The notes beneath the pieces were generated by a model that did not search any database, was not told the DNA's origin, and saw only the letters and a program-made list of their open reading frames with translations. 64,000 nt of DNA from Crotalaria pallida (Eukaryota; Streptophyta; Magnoliopsida; Fabales; Fabaceae): positions 87,873,001 through 87,937,000 of the forward strand of contig CM075656.1 in assembly GCA_037953625.1 (NCBI GenBank), given 5' to 3'. Position 1 is the first letter of the stretch. Each line of letters begins with the position of its first letter. Position numbers and translations under genes: made by a program. This document shows positions 23,201 to 34,015 of the stretch, piece by piece.

Positions 23201-24172
23201 CATTAATAATACTAATCAGCTTTATTAAATGACATACTATAATAAAAAAAAAAACTTACATTTAGGTTTGATGAGTATTATTTAATAGACGAGTTCAAAA
23301 TTTAATTTTTTTTTTTTTAGATAAGAAAAGTTCAAAATTTAAAATTTAATTTTGGCTTCCCTTGATATTTTCGGCAAGCTTAGCTACTGTAGGACTCAGA
23401 CTCCTGCCTTAGCTCCCCAATTAATTTTCTTTTCATAGTATAGTTTAAAATATAAAATTTGACTTAGAGAAGCTTTTTAAAATTTGTTTTATAACGTAAC
23501 TATGAATATTTTTGTCATTTTACAATAAAAACATGAGATTTAAATTTCAAAACTCTTTTTTAAAACTCCCCCTCAAGATCCTCAATCTTGTTGCGGGTTT
23601 CTTTAGCCAAGGTTTGAACTTCTTTTTTTTTTTTTTTTTTGTAAGAGCCAAGGTTTGAACTTCAAATCTGAACTACATACCTCCGAAACCCTGGGACTAT
23701 CTTGGTTAATTTTCTTGGTTTGTGCTTAATTTTCTAGACGTGAATCTTTAGTAGACCCAACCTAGTTTTGATATCATAATAAAATTGAGAAATTGGTAGA
23801 TTAAGTCCTAAACAGCAGAGGATCTAGTTGGTCTGTTGGTGTTAGGCTCATATATAACACATGACTAACATAGAGAGCAACCATGTAGCTACTACGCTGT
23901 TCACCGGCAAATTAACAACGTGAATGATAAATTTTTTACTAATTAATTATGGTAGTGTAGGCCCAGTATATTACTACAACGGCAATGGCAACTACACTTA
24001 CTCTGGTTCGAAGGTCAATAATGGTGCAAATTCTGGCGATAGTGACAGTGGTCGTACCTACAACAACCATGGTGGCAACACTTTAAATAACAGTGGTAAT
24101 TTCAAGGGCAATGGCAATGGTGGCTCTATCGATAGTGACTCAACTGACTCAACGTGGAACTCTCGTCGCTAG
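20208..24172 (+). CDS. gene B: unknown three-exon plant gene, paralogue of gene A
   Basis: The family is not recognised. Exons are 20208-20790, 21177-21419 and 23967-24172; both introns are GT..AG and phase 1; the product is 343 residues. The N-terminus MGATYSKT fits the N-myristoylation pattern well (Gly2, Ser6, Lys7), suggesting membrane attachment. Blocks shared with gene A are RWG(E/K)SF/L near residue 28, DGLRG near 112, EMKKKLNSDDAYM and TLAHYF near 165-185, GPIKHP, and VWSPSACSHC with a CxxC pair at 230-233. The last exon encodes a low-complexity Asn/Gly/Ser tail of about 68 residues. Exon 2 is longer than in gene A by a Thr/Ser/Asn-rich insert. Intron 1 is only 386 nt, against 4.1 kb in gene A; intron 2 contains a foldback element. 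It looks intact and is the better candidate of the pair for function. Confidence 0.75.
21508..22065. mobile_element. foldback Mutator-like MITE in gene B intron 2
   Basis: GGCTAAACTGATCATTTGGTCTCTTACC at the left pairs with GGAACCAAATTAGCCGTTTAAGC at the right. Deeper arms ATTGTTAACATCGTTAGTCCC and GGGACTAACGGTGTTAATGAT are also complementary. The centre (21660-21900) is unpaired and unrecognised. No clear target duplication. Confidence 0.72.
22066..23966. other. remainder of gene B intron 2
   Basis: AT-rich sequence with long T runs (for example 23622-23640). GGGTTCTAGTCTCAGACCTC near 22859 is weakly like a polymerase III box B, but no SINE could be delimited. No coding segment recognised up to the polypyrimidine-poor acceptor GCCCAG at 23961-23966. 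Confidence 0.4.
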
Positions 24173-25763
24173 TTGTCTTTCTTGAAATCTATACTGGCAA
24201 AATATTTTATATATATATGCAGCAGTAGCACTAGTAACAATGAAAATGTAATAATGTTGGGTTCGAGCACCTTGTTGCTCTAAATCTCTAATATACTTTC
24301 GTTGATAAAAAAAAATGAAACTGATGAGTAAAATTATACTCAAATTAATGTTGATCTTGCAGGTTTGATGAATCTAATTAAAGTTCGGTGTTGAAACTGG
24401 TCTACTTATTTAATAGGTAGAAAACTTTATCTTGCATATGGGTGCATGAGTGACAAATTCTGTTTCAATTCTTCAATATCTAAAATGTATTGCCTCTTGG
24501 CCACATTATAAGAAAAATGGCGCATACATGAATAAAAAAAATTATTTAACTTCCTACTTTCAACACAATTATATATTCTAGGAATAATATTTTTAGAAAA
24601 TAATGATTTCATTTAATAAACTAAAATATACTAAAATGATCTTATATATAAGGATGAAGGAAGAATTATATTTACCTTAATTAACATTCTAACATCCTCC
24701 GCGCGCAAACACAAATTATAAAAAACATATATTTCTGAGCATAAATAATCCTAAATGTCTCACAAGTAAGTTCTTATGTGATAAACAAACTCATACAGCA
24801 AAAAGTAAAATGGTATTCACGTTAACAATATGCCATGATGCTGGGGAATAATACATGATGTCTGTAAGACGACGCTGGGAATAAAATGAAGATGTCTAAA
24901 TCAAAGTACGTGATACCTCTCATAAGTTATGTTTATTTAAATTTTTTAGTTTAATTTGTTTCATAAGTTATGTTTTTTTAAAAACTCAATACTTATTTAT
25001 AATTATTTTTTCAAATATATCCTTATTTATTTATTGCATTCTCTTTTTCACAATCAATTTCTCTATCTCTTTTCAATATAATGTTCATACATTTATTATT
25101 ACTCTTTTCTATTATTAATTGTGGGTAATTTAGTTAAATAATATCAAATTTTTACATCATTACTCAATTCTTAATCTATCATCTTCTCTTCGACTCAACG
25201 AATTTCTTAATTTCTGTAAAGAAGAAAAAACTAACAATATAATAGCAACCACCAAAAAAATGTTACTCATTCTGTCTTAAAATTGACAATTGTGATACAA
25301 TAAAGGAAAAACTAGGTGATCTTTTGTGAGATAAAAAAGGGAACCCAAATATCTCATCGCGACATGAGCAATGCATAGGTGACATATAAATTGATCTTAT
25401 AAACTTGAACTCTAGAAAAGAGAAATTGAGCATAGATGCAATTTTGGATGGTTTTATCAAATTATAAATAAATCTTTTGAAATTTTATTAACTATTCATA
25501 TTCATAACATATGATTCAATTTCTTGGCTATTCATATTTATTCTAATTATCTAATTATAATTGTGATATTTCTGACTACATGATTCTAAGCGAAAATATA
25601 TATTAACTTTCTCTTAATAAATTTTCAAATTCAATATACTGATGTTAAATTATTAATTTATGAAATACATAAAATTTCAATATTTTAATATATTATTAAA
25701 AGTTAGTGTGTTGAATTAAGTTAACTACTTTTGAGGTTAAGATAAACATAACCAAATTTAATA
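24173..25763. other. intergenic sequence, possibly the body of a Helitron
   Basis: No gene recognised. A small minus-strand frame at 25263-25460 has no recognisable domain. The segment ends at a Helitron-type 3' terminus (25764-25792); its 5' TC end could not be located. Confidence 0.35.
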
Positions 25764-25792
25764 TCCGTGCATCGCACGGACACTTTTACTGG
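25764..25792 (+). mobile_element. Helitron 3' terminus
   Basis: A hairpin TCCGTGC-ATC-GCACGGA (25764-25780) is followed after 8 nt by CTGG (25789-25792) and then T. This matches the Helitron 3' rule of a hairpin, then CTRR, then insertion before T. The same hairpin is found in reverse at 57275-57292. Confidence 0.6.
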
Positions 25793-26372
25793 TATTCATA
25801 ATGCTAATGGATTAGCCTCTACCCTATAAGGGCTAAGGCATCGGATTCTGGTTTCTCGTTGCCCCACGTCCTTGAGCATTTGCTTGGCTTACGGCAATTA
25901 CAGCTAAAAAGTGACATGATACTTTGACTCTCACATAAATTATTGCTTGATCAATATATAATTAATGGTTTCAATCTCACCCAACTCACTACTTTGAAAT
26001 ATTCCAATAAAATGTTATAAAAGAATATTCCAAAACAAAGGTTTGTATAAAATTAGGACTTTTGATCTTGAACCATATGATAGTTTCTTGTGACGTGGCT
26101 TTTTCTAGATGTTGGGTCTTCATTGTTTGGATCTGGTTGTTTAGTGTTTGTGCGTGGAGCATCGATCCTCTTGCTTTTTGTTTGAGTTTATCCTCTATTT
26201 TGGTATTATGTTCCAAGATTCTCTCACCAATTTATTTATTTACTTATTTATTTTCATTTTTTATTCATAAATTTATGTCAACTGATAATTTTTTCACATA
26301 TTATAATCATCATTAAATCTCTTTTGTAATATAAAATCACAAAAATATTTCGTAACTAAACTTGTTGGTAAA

Positions 26373-26552
26373 CCAACGTGGGTTGGTCAAGTGGTAGCTC
26401 ACTTGGTCCCTTAACCAATAAATCTCGAGTTCGAGCCTTGGGTATGGAGCAATCCTCGCTGGGAGACCCATACCGCTTAGTGCGAGCTCAGTTGGGTCGG
26501 ACCAGATGAGTCGAATTCTTGGTAAACCAGATCCGGGTACCGGTTGGTGTAC
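26373..26552 (+). mobile_element. tRNA-derived SINE with 18-bp TSD
   Basis: ACTAAACTTGTTGGTAAA is repeated exactly at 26355-26372 and 26553-26570. Inside are box A-like TGGTCAAGTGGTAGCTCACTT and box B GAGTTCGAGCCTT, ending in GGTTGGTGTAC without a long A tail. The perfect long TSD indicates a fairly recent insertion. Confidence 0.9.
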
Positions 26553-26570
26553 ACTAAACTTGTTGGTAAA

Positions 26571-28382
26571 ATAAATACCTGGCCAAGGAGTCCAAATACC
26601 CTCCGACGGCAGCCCATGCTATTTTCATTCTCTAAGTTGGTTGGATTATTTTTTTCATTTTCTTAACCTCATCCTTGAGGATAAAAGTCTAAAAATAAAT
26701 GTATTTCATTAAAAAAATAAATACAAAGTCATTTTATTCTACCAATACAACACTATACATCCATTTTTAGGCTCTTATTTTCGGCCCTAAGAACTGAGCG
26801 AGGTTAAGAAAACCTTTTTTTGAAGCTGAAAAATAATTTATGACGCTATGATGTAGAAGTCCAAAAATGACCTAGTAAAATATTGGAGCTGATTTTTTAT
26901 TTTTTTCTTTCAAATATTGGAGCTGAATTTTGACTATCACATTTTGGTAATTTGTTTCATTGATTACTCCATGGGTGGTAAATAATTTCATGAAAGCCCC
27001 ATGTTGATAAATTGTTTAGGTAAAAAATAATGGTCTCGTTAATAAGTGTTCAAAGGGTAGGACAATTGTTAAGTTTTCTAAAATTATAAAAAAAAAAAAA
27101 ACATCACAAGTTTTAATATTCTCTTCTCTCGAAAATTTAAGATTGTAATAACTGTAATTTTTATGTCTATCTCTAAATAAATTTATTCTTATTTATTTAA
27201 CCCGTTTAAAAATTAAAAAGTGTAATAATTTTTATTTTTTATGTTTATTCCAAGAAAAATTTGTTTCTTTTTATCCCATTCGTTAAAAATTTCAATTATG
27301 CAAATTAAGATATAGTTATTCTCGTATACATTAAAAAGCAAAACAGGAATTAATCACGTTAACACTATGCAATGAAAAAGCAAAATTATCTCAACCTCAA
27401 AATACATAAAGTTTTCCTGGTAGGAAGAATCTATAAAGGGGTTTATGGCCCCACTAATCAAAATATCTTCCAAGATTATATTCGTCCCCACACCCACTTA
27501 ACAAAAAAAAAATAATATTCGATAAAAAAAAAGGTTGTAAATCTTTAATTTGAACTTTAAGTTAAACTATATTGTGCTATTTCAATTTAAAAAATTATTT
27601 TTCCGAAGAAAAAAAAAAGAGTGGGAGTAAAATATAAACGAGGATTGAAGCTACATATGACAAAACCATGCATACTTCAAATATGCCCGATAATAAGTAC
27701 TGTACTCCTATATGTAATACTAATATACTCCCTCCATTCCATCATAATATTTTTTTTTTAATTTCATTTATTTTGTAGTTTTTGCTTTTCAAGACATAAT
27801 AAATAATTATTTTTTTTTCTAATTTTAATCTTCATTCAATCATTTCTATCATTCTTCATTAATTATATTTTTCTCATCTCTAAACTATTATATATTAATT
27901 CATGGAGATATACTATTTTCTATTATTTGGCCTATATGAAAAAAAGATATGATAGTTATATATTACTTAGTAAATTAAGTAAATAAATAGTTTATTAAGT
28001 ATTTCTAATTCTTGAGTAATGTTCTTATTTTATGAGATTATGACACTTGTGTTATTCTTATTATTTTGAAGATTTACTATTTCATTATATAAGCATTGTA
28101 GTTGTAATAATTATTGAACAAAAAATGAAAAATGAAAGAAGTTTTTTAATTATCAATTTGTTTTTCTTTATTCTTTTTATCTTTAAATTCATCTTCTTCT
28201 TCCAATCAAAAAAAAAAAAATCATCTTCTTCTTTATGATGCATCTAGCATCCTATCTTAACATCTCTATTAAGCACAAAATTAAAGGAGATCTGAATGCG
28301 TAAGCTCCCTCCATGATGCAATAAAAACAACCCCACACACGGACTACCCACATGCATGCCTAAGAGCATTGAAATTAAATAG
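26571..28382. other. AT-rich intergenic sequence
   Basis: No gene recognised. 27728-27790 starts TACTCCCTCCATTCCATCAT, the left end of a Stowaway-type MITE; a matching right end was not clear. Confidence 0.4.
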
Positions 28383-28387
28383 CAATC

Positions 28388-28806
28388 TGTTAAACCAGGC
28401 TCAGCAATGCGGACTCACCAGCGCCAGAGTGCACCAGCGCACGCGCACCAGCACCAGTGCAGCAAGCGTGCAACACCAAGTCTCAGCCTAGAAGCTTACA
28501 GCTGGCACAAGCTGGCATTTGGTTATTTACAGTTAGTTAGTTAGTAGTTGTAATTAGGAAGTAGCTCTAACTATAGGAGGAAGTTAATTAGTTAGAAGTT
28601 AGTTAGGTGTTGAACTAACTATAAATACCAATTGTATCATTCTAATTCATTTGAGTAATAATAATTCAGAAATTTCCATTATTCTTCTCTCTACTTTCTC
28701 TGCATTCTCTTTCTAGATTCTTCTTCTCTTTAGCTTGAGTAATCAACTTCTCATATTAGATTCAACCATTGTTGAATCAATTCATCGAGTATCTTCATTT
28801 CTTAGA
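28388..28806 (+). repeat. Copia 5' LTR
   Basis: Begins TGTTAAACCAGGCTCAGC and ends TTCATTTCTTAGA, directly before the primer-binding site. It is almost identical to the LTR at 48151-48579 apart from small indels. It lacks a 19-nt piece present in the 3' copy near 48178 and differs in TTAGTTAG repeat number. TATAAATACC at 28621-28630 is a likely TATA box. The LTR ends in GA rather than the usual CA. Confidence 0.95.
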
Positions 28807-28820
28807 TGGTATCAAAGCTC
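28807..28820 (+). other. primer-binding site
   Basis: TGGTATCAAAGCTC immediately follows the 5' LTR. It matches the initiator tRNA-Met type site TGGTATCAGAGC with one change. Confidence 0.85.
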
Positions 28821-28850
28821 TTTATTGAGCTCTGCTGCGCAATTCAGAAA

Positions 28851-29958
28851 AATGTCTGCAGATTCATCTTATAGTGATCATTATCAAGTTACAGATGCAA
28901 CTCAGAATCCGAGTTCGGTGTTTTACTTGCATCCTTCCGAGAATCCTGGAGCTATACTTGTTTCTCCACCTTTGAATGGTGACAATTATCATCAGTGGAC
29001 AAGAGCCATGAGAATGAGTTTGATTTCGAAAAATAAGATCGGTTTCGTTGATGGAACGATCGAAGCTCCAATGAAAGAAGATCCGTTATTTTCAGCTTGG
29101 CAAAGATCGAACAACATGGTGAATTCGTGGATTGTGAGATCAGTAACACCGCAAATAGCTCAAAGCATCTTATGGATCGATAAAGCAAGTGATGTTTGGA
29201 GAGAACTTCAGAATCGATTTTCACGAGGAGATGCATTTCGAATTGCAGATATTCAAGAGCACATTGCTTCAATGAAACAAGGTGACCTTACTGTTACAGC
29301 TTATTTCACTCAATTGAAAATTCTATGGGATGAGTTAGATAATTTCAGACCTGCACCTCATTGCATTTGTAATGCTTTAATTGATGTTGAAAGATATCAA
29401 AAGGAGGATCGAGTAATTAGGTTTCTGAAAGGATTAAATGATTCATTTAGCAATGTGAGATCTCAATTGATGCTTATGGATCCACTTCCCATTCTCAGTA
29501 AAGCATTTTCGTTAGTAGCTCAACAAGAGAGACAACTATATGGAAATAACTCAGATTCGAAAGTGTTTGCTGCTTACAATAGAAACAATAGTAATAATAG
29601 ATACAGTAACAATAGATCTCAGAATTCTGGAACAGATGGTACTGGTAAGGGAATTATTGGAAAAGGTAATAATTCACAGAGTTCTGGATCCAGTTATCAT
29701 AGCAAAGAGTGCACCTACTGTGGAAGAATTGGCCATACAGTTGATATATGTTACAGGAAACATGGATTTCCTACCAATTGGAAGTCCACAAAGCCCAATC
29801 AGGGTTATGCGAACCTAACTGAAGCCTCTAATGAATCTGAAGAAATTGTGCAAGATTCTGTCTCAGTTGAAGAGAAAAATAGTGATGAGGATCAGTATTT
29901 TGGTTTCACTAAACTGCAATATCAAGGATTGGTGACCATGATGCAACAAGCCATGAAG
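28851..29958 (+). pseudogene. gag: Copia gag, cut by a CACTA insertion
   Basis: The first suitable Met after the primer-binding site is at 28851. The N-terminal half is a Copia capsid-like region (LNGDNYHQWTRAM, VNSWIVRSVTPQIAQSI, FLKGLNDSFSNVRSQL). A CCHC zinc knuckle follows near residue 290 (CTYCGRIGHTVDICYRKHGF). The open frame upstream to 28735 lies in the LTR and is unlikely to be coding. The frame is interrupted at 29958 by CACTA-1 and resumes at 37140. The insertion duplicated exactly one AAG codon, so the interruption itself is clean. Confidence 0.9.
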
Positions 29959-31057
29959 CTACTAAAAACATGCGGATTACCTGCGGATTTTTCTTGCGAC
30001 TTTTATTCGCAAGTTTTTCCCACGGATTTTCATGCAGATTACTAATTTAATGAAATTTTTCTTGCGAATATATTTTCCTTAGAAATATTTGCAGATATTT
30101 TTGACGCCATCTGGCGGAATAATGTTTAAAGTGAATTTTCTTGCGAATTTTGTATGGTCAAATTCGTAGGTAATATCCGTGAGAAATTTCGCAAGAAAGA
30201 GACTAACAAACTTCTCCCAACAACGAGTCAAGACGAATTCGCAGGAAAAGTTGCAGATGTTTTTCTTGGGTATTTACGTGCGGAAGTTTCATGCGGAATT
30301 TCCTTCAAAGTTTTATTACATGCGAACGTTCCTACAAATCAATTTGTTGGGGATTTTGCTGCAACTAAGGTTTTTGCGGATTTATCTACGTATTCTAATT
30401 CTTGCGGATTTTCTTGCAAATCTATATTTCATGCGGATTCACCTGCCAAAATTTGCATACAACTTTTCCTGCGGATTTAATTGCTACGGATTTTCTTGTG
30501 AATTCATATACCTGGTGATTTTCTTGCATATTTTTCTACAGATTTTCATGGGGATTTCACATTACTTATTATTTTATTATTATTTGAATTTTTAAATATT
30601 GTATATACTCATAAAAAATGTGAACTATTTGATATTATATATATATATAATTTTTTTAAGATTAATTATAAATTTATTACCATATAATTTATTAAAATCT
30701 AATCCTCTTACTTAACGTTATGAATTTATTTCTAGAGCTAGACATGAAACATGCATTTCAAGATTAAGTTGATCAAAGTAAATAATCTTGATAAAAAAAA
30801 TAGGTAACAAGTAAAAATAAGATATGAGAGCTATTAGAATTTTACTCATACCAACTAATAAAAATATTATTATATTAGTTACTTAAATAGATTACTTGGA
30901 TAATCAAGCTAAGATTTATTGAGTCGTGTGATAAATAGTTTAGTAAAACATATATAACATATAGTTTGTTAAGTTGTGTTGGGTAAATAAGTAGGTTATT
31001 AGTAGGCAAATCATATATATATGACATAGAATCAATAAGATTTATAGTAGGTTTAGC

Positions 31058-31087
31058 TAGGGTTTAGGGTTTAGGGTTTAGGGTTTA
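31058..31087 (+). repeat. short telomere-like TTTAGGG array
   Basis: About four copies of the plant telomere unit TTTAGGG lie inside CACTA-1. This is an interstitial telomere-like tract, not a chromosome end. Confidence 0.8.
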
Positions 31088-31202
31088 TAGACTTAAGTAA
31101 ATAGTTGTGATTGAATTATATCTAATATAGGCTTGGGAGTTTGAACCTACTTATAAGATTCATCTAAACAAAACTACTATTTTATTGTACTTCCATTTTG
31201 AA

Positions 31203-31207
<5 letters not shown>

Positions 31208-31241
<34 letters not shown>
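31208..31241. repeat. (TA)n microsatellite
   Basis: A pure TA run inside CACTA-1. Confidence 0.9.
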
Positions 31242-31245
<4 letters not shown>

Positions 31246-34015
31246 TAAGAACCTTATAACAATTAAAGAGTATTGTATGTTGAAATATATTAAAGAGTAT
31301 TTATTGATATTTTTTATATAGAATTTTAAACTTATTAGTGTTTTTTTTTAAACAAAAGTTTAGGTGAGTTGAGTTTCGGGGATACACCAAGGCCATGATA
31401 AGCCTTCAGGGTCAAAGAGTGCTTAAAGATGTACTTACAAATTATCCACCAATATTATTTTATTGTACTTACAATTAGTATTGGGAATTAGACACATGCC
31501 CGCATAATTATGTAATTGATTTTTTGAATTTTTTTTATATTAATCAATTTCGTTTACCTATTTTTGACTCATTTTGAAACTAAAACAATTTTTTTTTAGT
31601 TTTAAAGAAATCTATAGTGACTGATATAGTTTTAACTATTGGTTTACTTATTTGACCTAAAAACTCTCTCTTTACTTTTAATCGTGCAAACAACCACTCT
31701 CCCTGTCAACTCACGTTCAAACACTCACTCCATCCCTCTTCTCCTTCCAAACACTCAGTCCATCTCTCTTCTCCGTCACTCAGCTCACGCTCGTTCTTCA
31801 TCACTCGCTGTTTTCGTTCTCCCCGTCACTAACGCTGACTGCGATCGTTCTCCGTCACAACCACGATCGTTCGCTCGTTGCTCATTGTGAACCCTCGCTT
31901 GTTGCTCGCTACTCGCTGTGGACCATCAATTGCTTCTCACCTCCACCGCTCTGTGAAACCAAGGTACCATTGTTCTTCATTTATTCATTGGAACAATTTA
32001 TTTTTCGTTTTTTTTCCTCTTATGTTTGCTTTTTTTTGTTTATCTGTGTAATATATTGATGTATTGTTCTGCATTTGTTCTTGTAATTTATTTTTTGGTT
32101 TGCCAAATGACTATTAATGTGCAAAAGAGTGGATTAGAATTCCTAATTCTATTTCTGCATTTGTTCTTCTTAGGGTTTATCTAATTAGAATTCCTAATTC
32201 TTGTTGTTTTTTTTTTGGTAAAAATAGAAAAAGAAAAAGAACAACCATAAAAATAAAAAATGTGGGTATGAACCAGACCCTCAAATCATGTTAGCGATCA
32301 GAAAGAGCAAACATGTTGACCCAAAGAGATCAATTTCCGTGTACACAACCATGCCTCCTTCATTTCAATATCCAGGGCATCGGCTTATTGTGCACGACTT
32401 TATTATTATTATAATAACAATAATAAAGCTTAAGCATATTAAAATTCATGAAAAAAAAGGGAGAGAAAGAAACTAGGTTTTTATTCTACATGCGGAAAAT
32501 GAAAAGAGACGAAAGGTGAAGAACCAAATTGCAGCTGCGGGTTCTGATTTAAGGCTTGTTGTTTCTATTTGTATTTATGTTTTTTTAAGGCTTCTATTTC
32601 TAATTCTATTTCTTACTTCCATCATGCTTCTATTTCTATTTTTATTTTCGGTTTCTCACCTCATTCATTCAAAAACGAAAATACAAGGTTGAAGGCACCA
32701 ACCATCCCTCACCGGCAGCTGTTGTCCCTCGCCAATCGCTGTGGTTCAATTCATCGTTGTCTCACTCTCAGGTACAAGTTGCTTGTTCCTCTATCATTGT
32801 CTTGCTCTATTTTAATTTGTATACGTTTTGGGTGTTGTTGCTCTGTTTTTAGTGTTTTGCATTTTCCTCTATGCGGCTGTGCCCATTAGCTCTATACTTT
32901 CTCTTTGATAACTTTGAGTTTCAGTGGCAGAGTTTTCCATTTGTGGAAGCTCTTAATGTTTTCAATTTTAAATAGGAAGAAGTCTAATTCTCAAGTCAGG
33001 TTTTTTTTAAAGGAATTCTAAATATAGGTTGAATTTATGAGAAACTAAACTACGTATATGTATTTGTTATACACATGTTTCGGTTCTTTATCCCAACACT
33101 TGAGGAAAATGTTTCCCCACCTTTAACTACCTTAATTTTTTTTGATAAAATTAACCTTCACAATTGCTAGTATCAATTCAGATATCCAGCACAATTCAGA
33201 CACAATTAGAGTAATAGCCTAGTGTCCATATTTTACATTTTGCTATTCTAATTGTAACTAGTAGAGTGCAGCACTGCTCCTTGAGGTTCTGCCCCAATTT
33301 TGCTGACTCAGCAAAAAGTTAGTAAGGTAGTTAAGAAAAGGTTACTGGACAGAGATAGTATTAAAAGCTAAGCTCACTTTGTATCACTTCAGGTTTTTCA
33401 ATATAGATTCACAATTTCAGTTCCAACTTTGTGTTCTCTCTATATTTTGCAATAGGGTAGTTTGATGGTTCAGATCTTACTCAATGATAATACAAAAAAG
33501 GGGAAGAACTGTGCAGATGAGTTAAATTTGTAACTGAAAATAACTGAATCATCCAAATATCTTGGCACCTGTTAACAAACAGTTTTTTCAACATAAGCAA
33601 TGTTACATTACCTTTACCAACAATTGGCGAAGCAGTCATGCCACATATATTGGGAAGCTTCATTGAACCAGACCGGTTCAACACAGGACAGGTCTAAACA
33701 TTATATTTTGTAACAAAAGACTAAAAAAGAGACTGGTTCCATGTCGAACCTTAAGGTCTATACTTATTAGTTATTAGTTCTATACTTTCTCTTCTAGCCT
33801 ACTTATTTCTCTCTTCGGTAATAGTTTCATTTCTATAGTTTTATATTAGTTTATTAATTTGATTTTAGCCTACTTGTTTCTATACTTCTTTCTGTTTCGC
33901 TGCTATATTGTATTGATTATTAGTTTATTAGTTTATAGTTGTACATTAGTTTATTAGTTCTATACTTATTAGTTATTACTCCTACCTTAAGGTCTATACT
34001 GTTCTGTAATACCTG

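Noticed and set aside
26390..26440. tRNA gene on the plus strand
   Set aside because: Same reason: polymerase III boxes belong to a SINE bounded by an 18-bp duplication.
28735..28850. N-terminal extension of Copia gag
   Set aside because: Lies in the LTR and across the primer-binding site; the Met at 28851 is the better start.
30154..30595. Proteins with repeated FSC/LIFHADSPAN-like units
   Set aside because: They are translations of CACTA-1 subterminal repeats.
31058..31087. Chromosome end or telomere
   Set aside because: Only about four units, embedded in a transposon with unique sequence on both sides.
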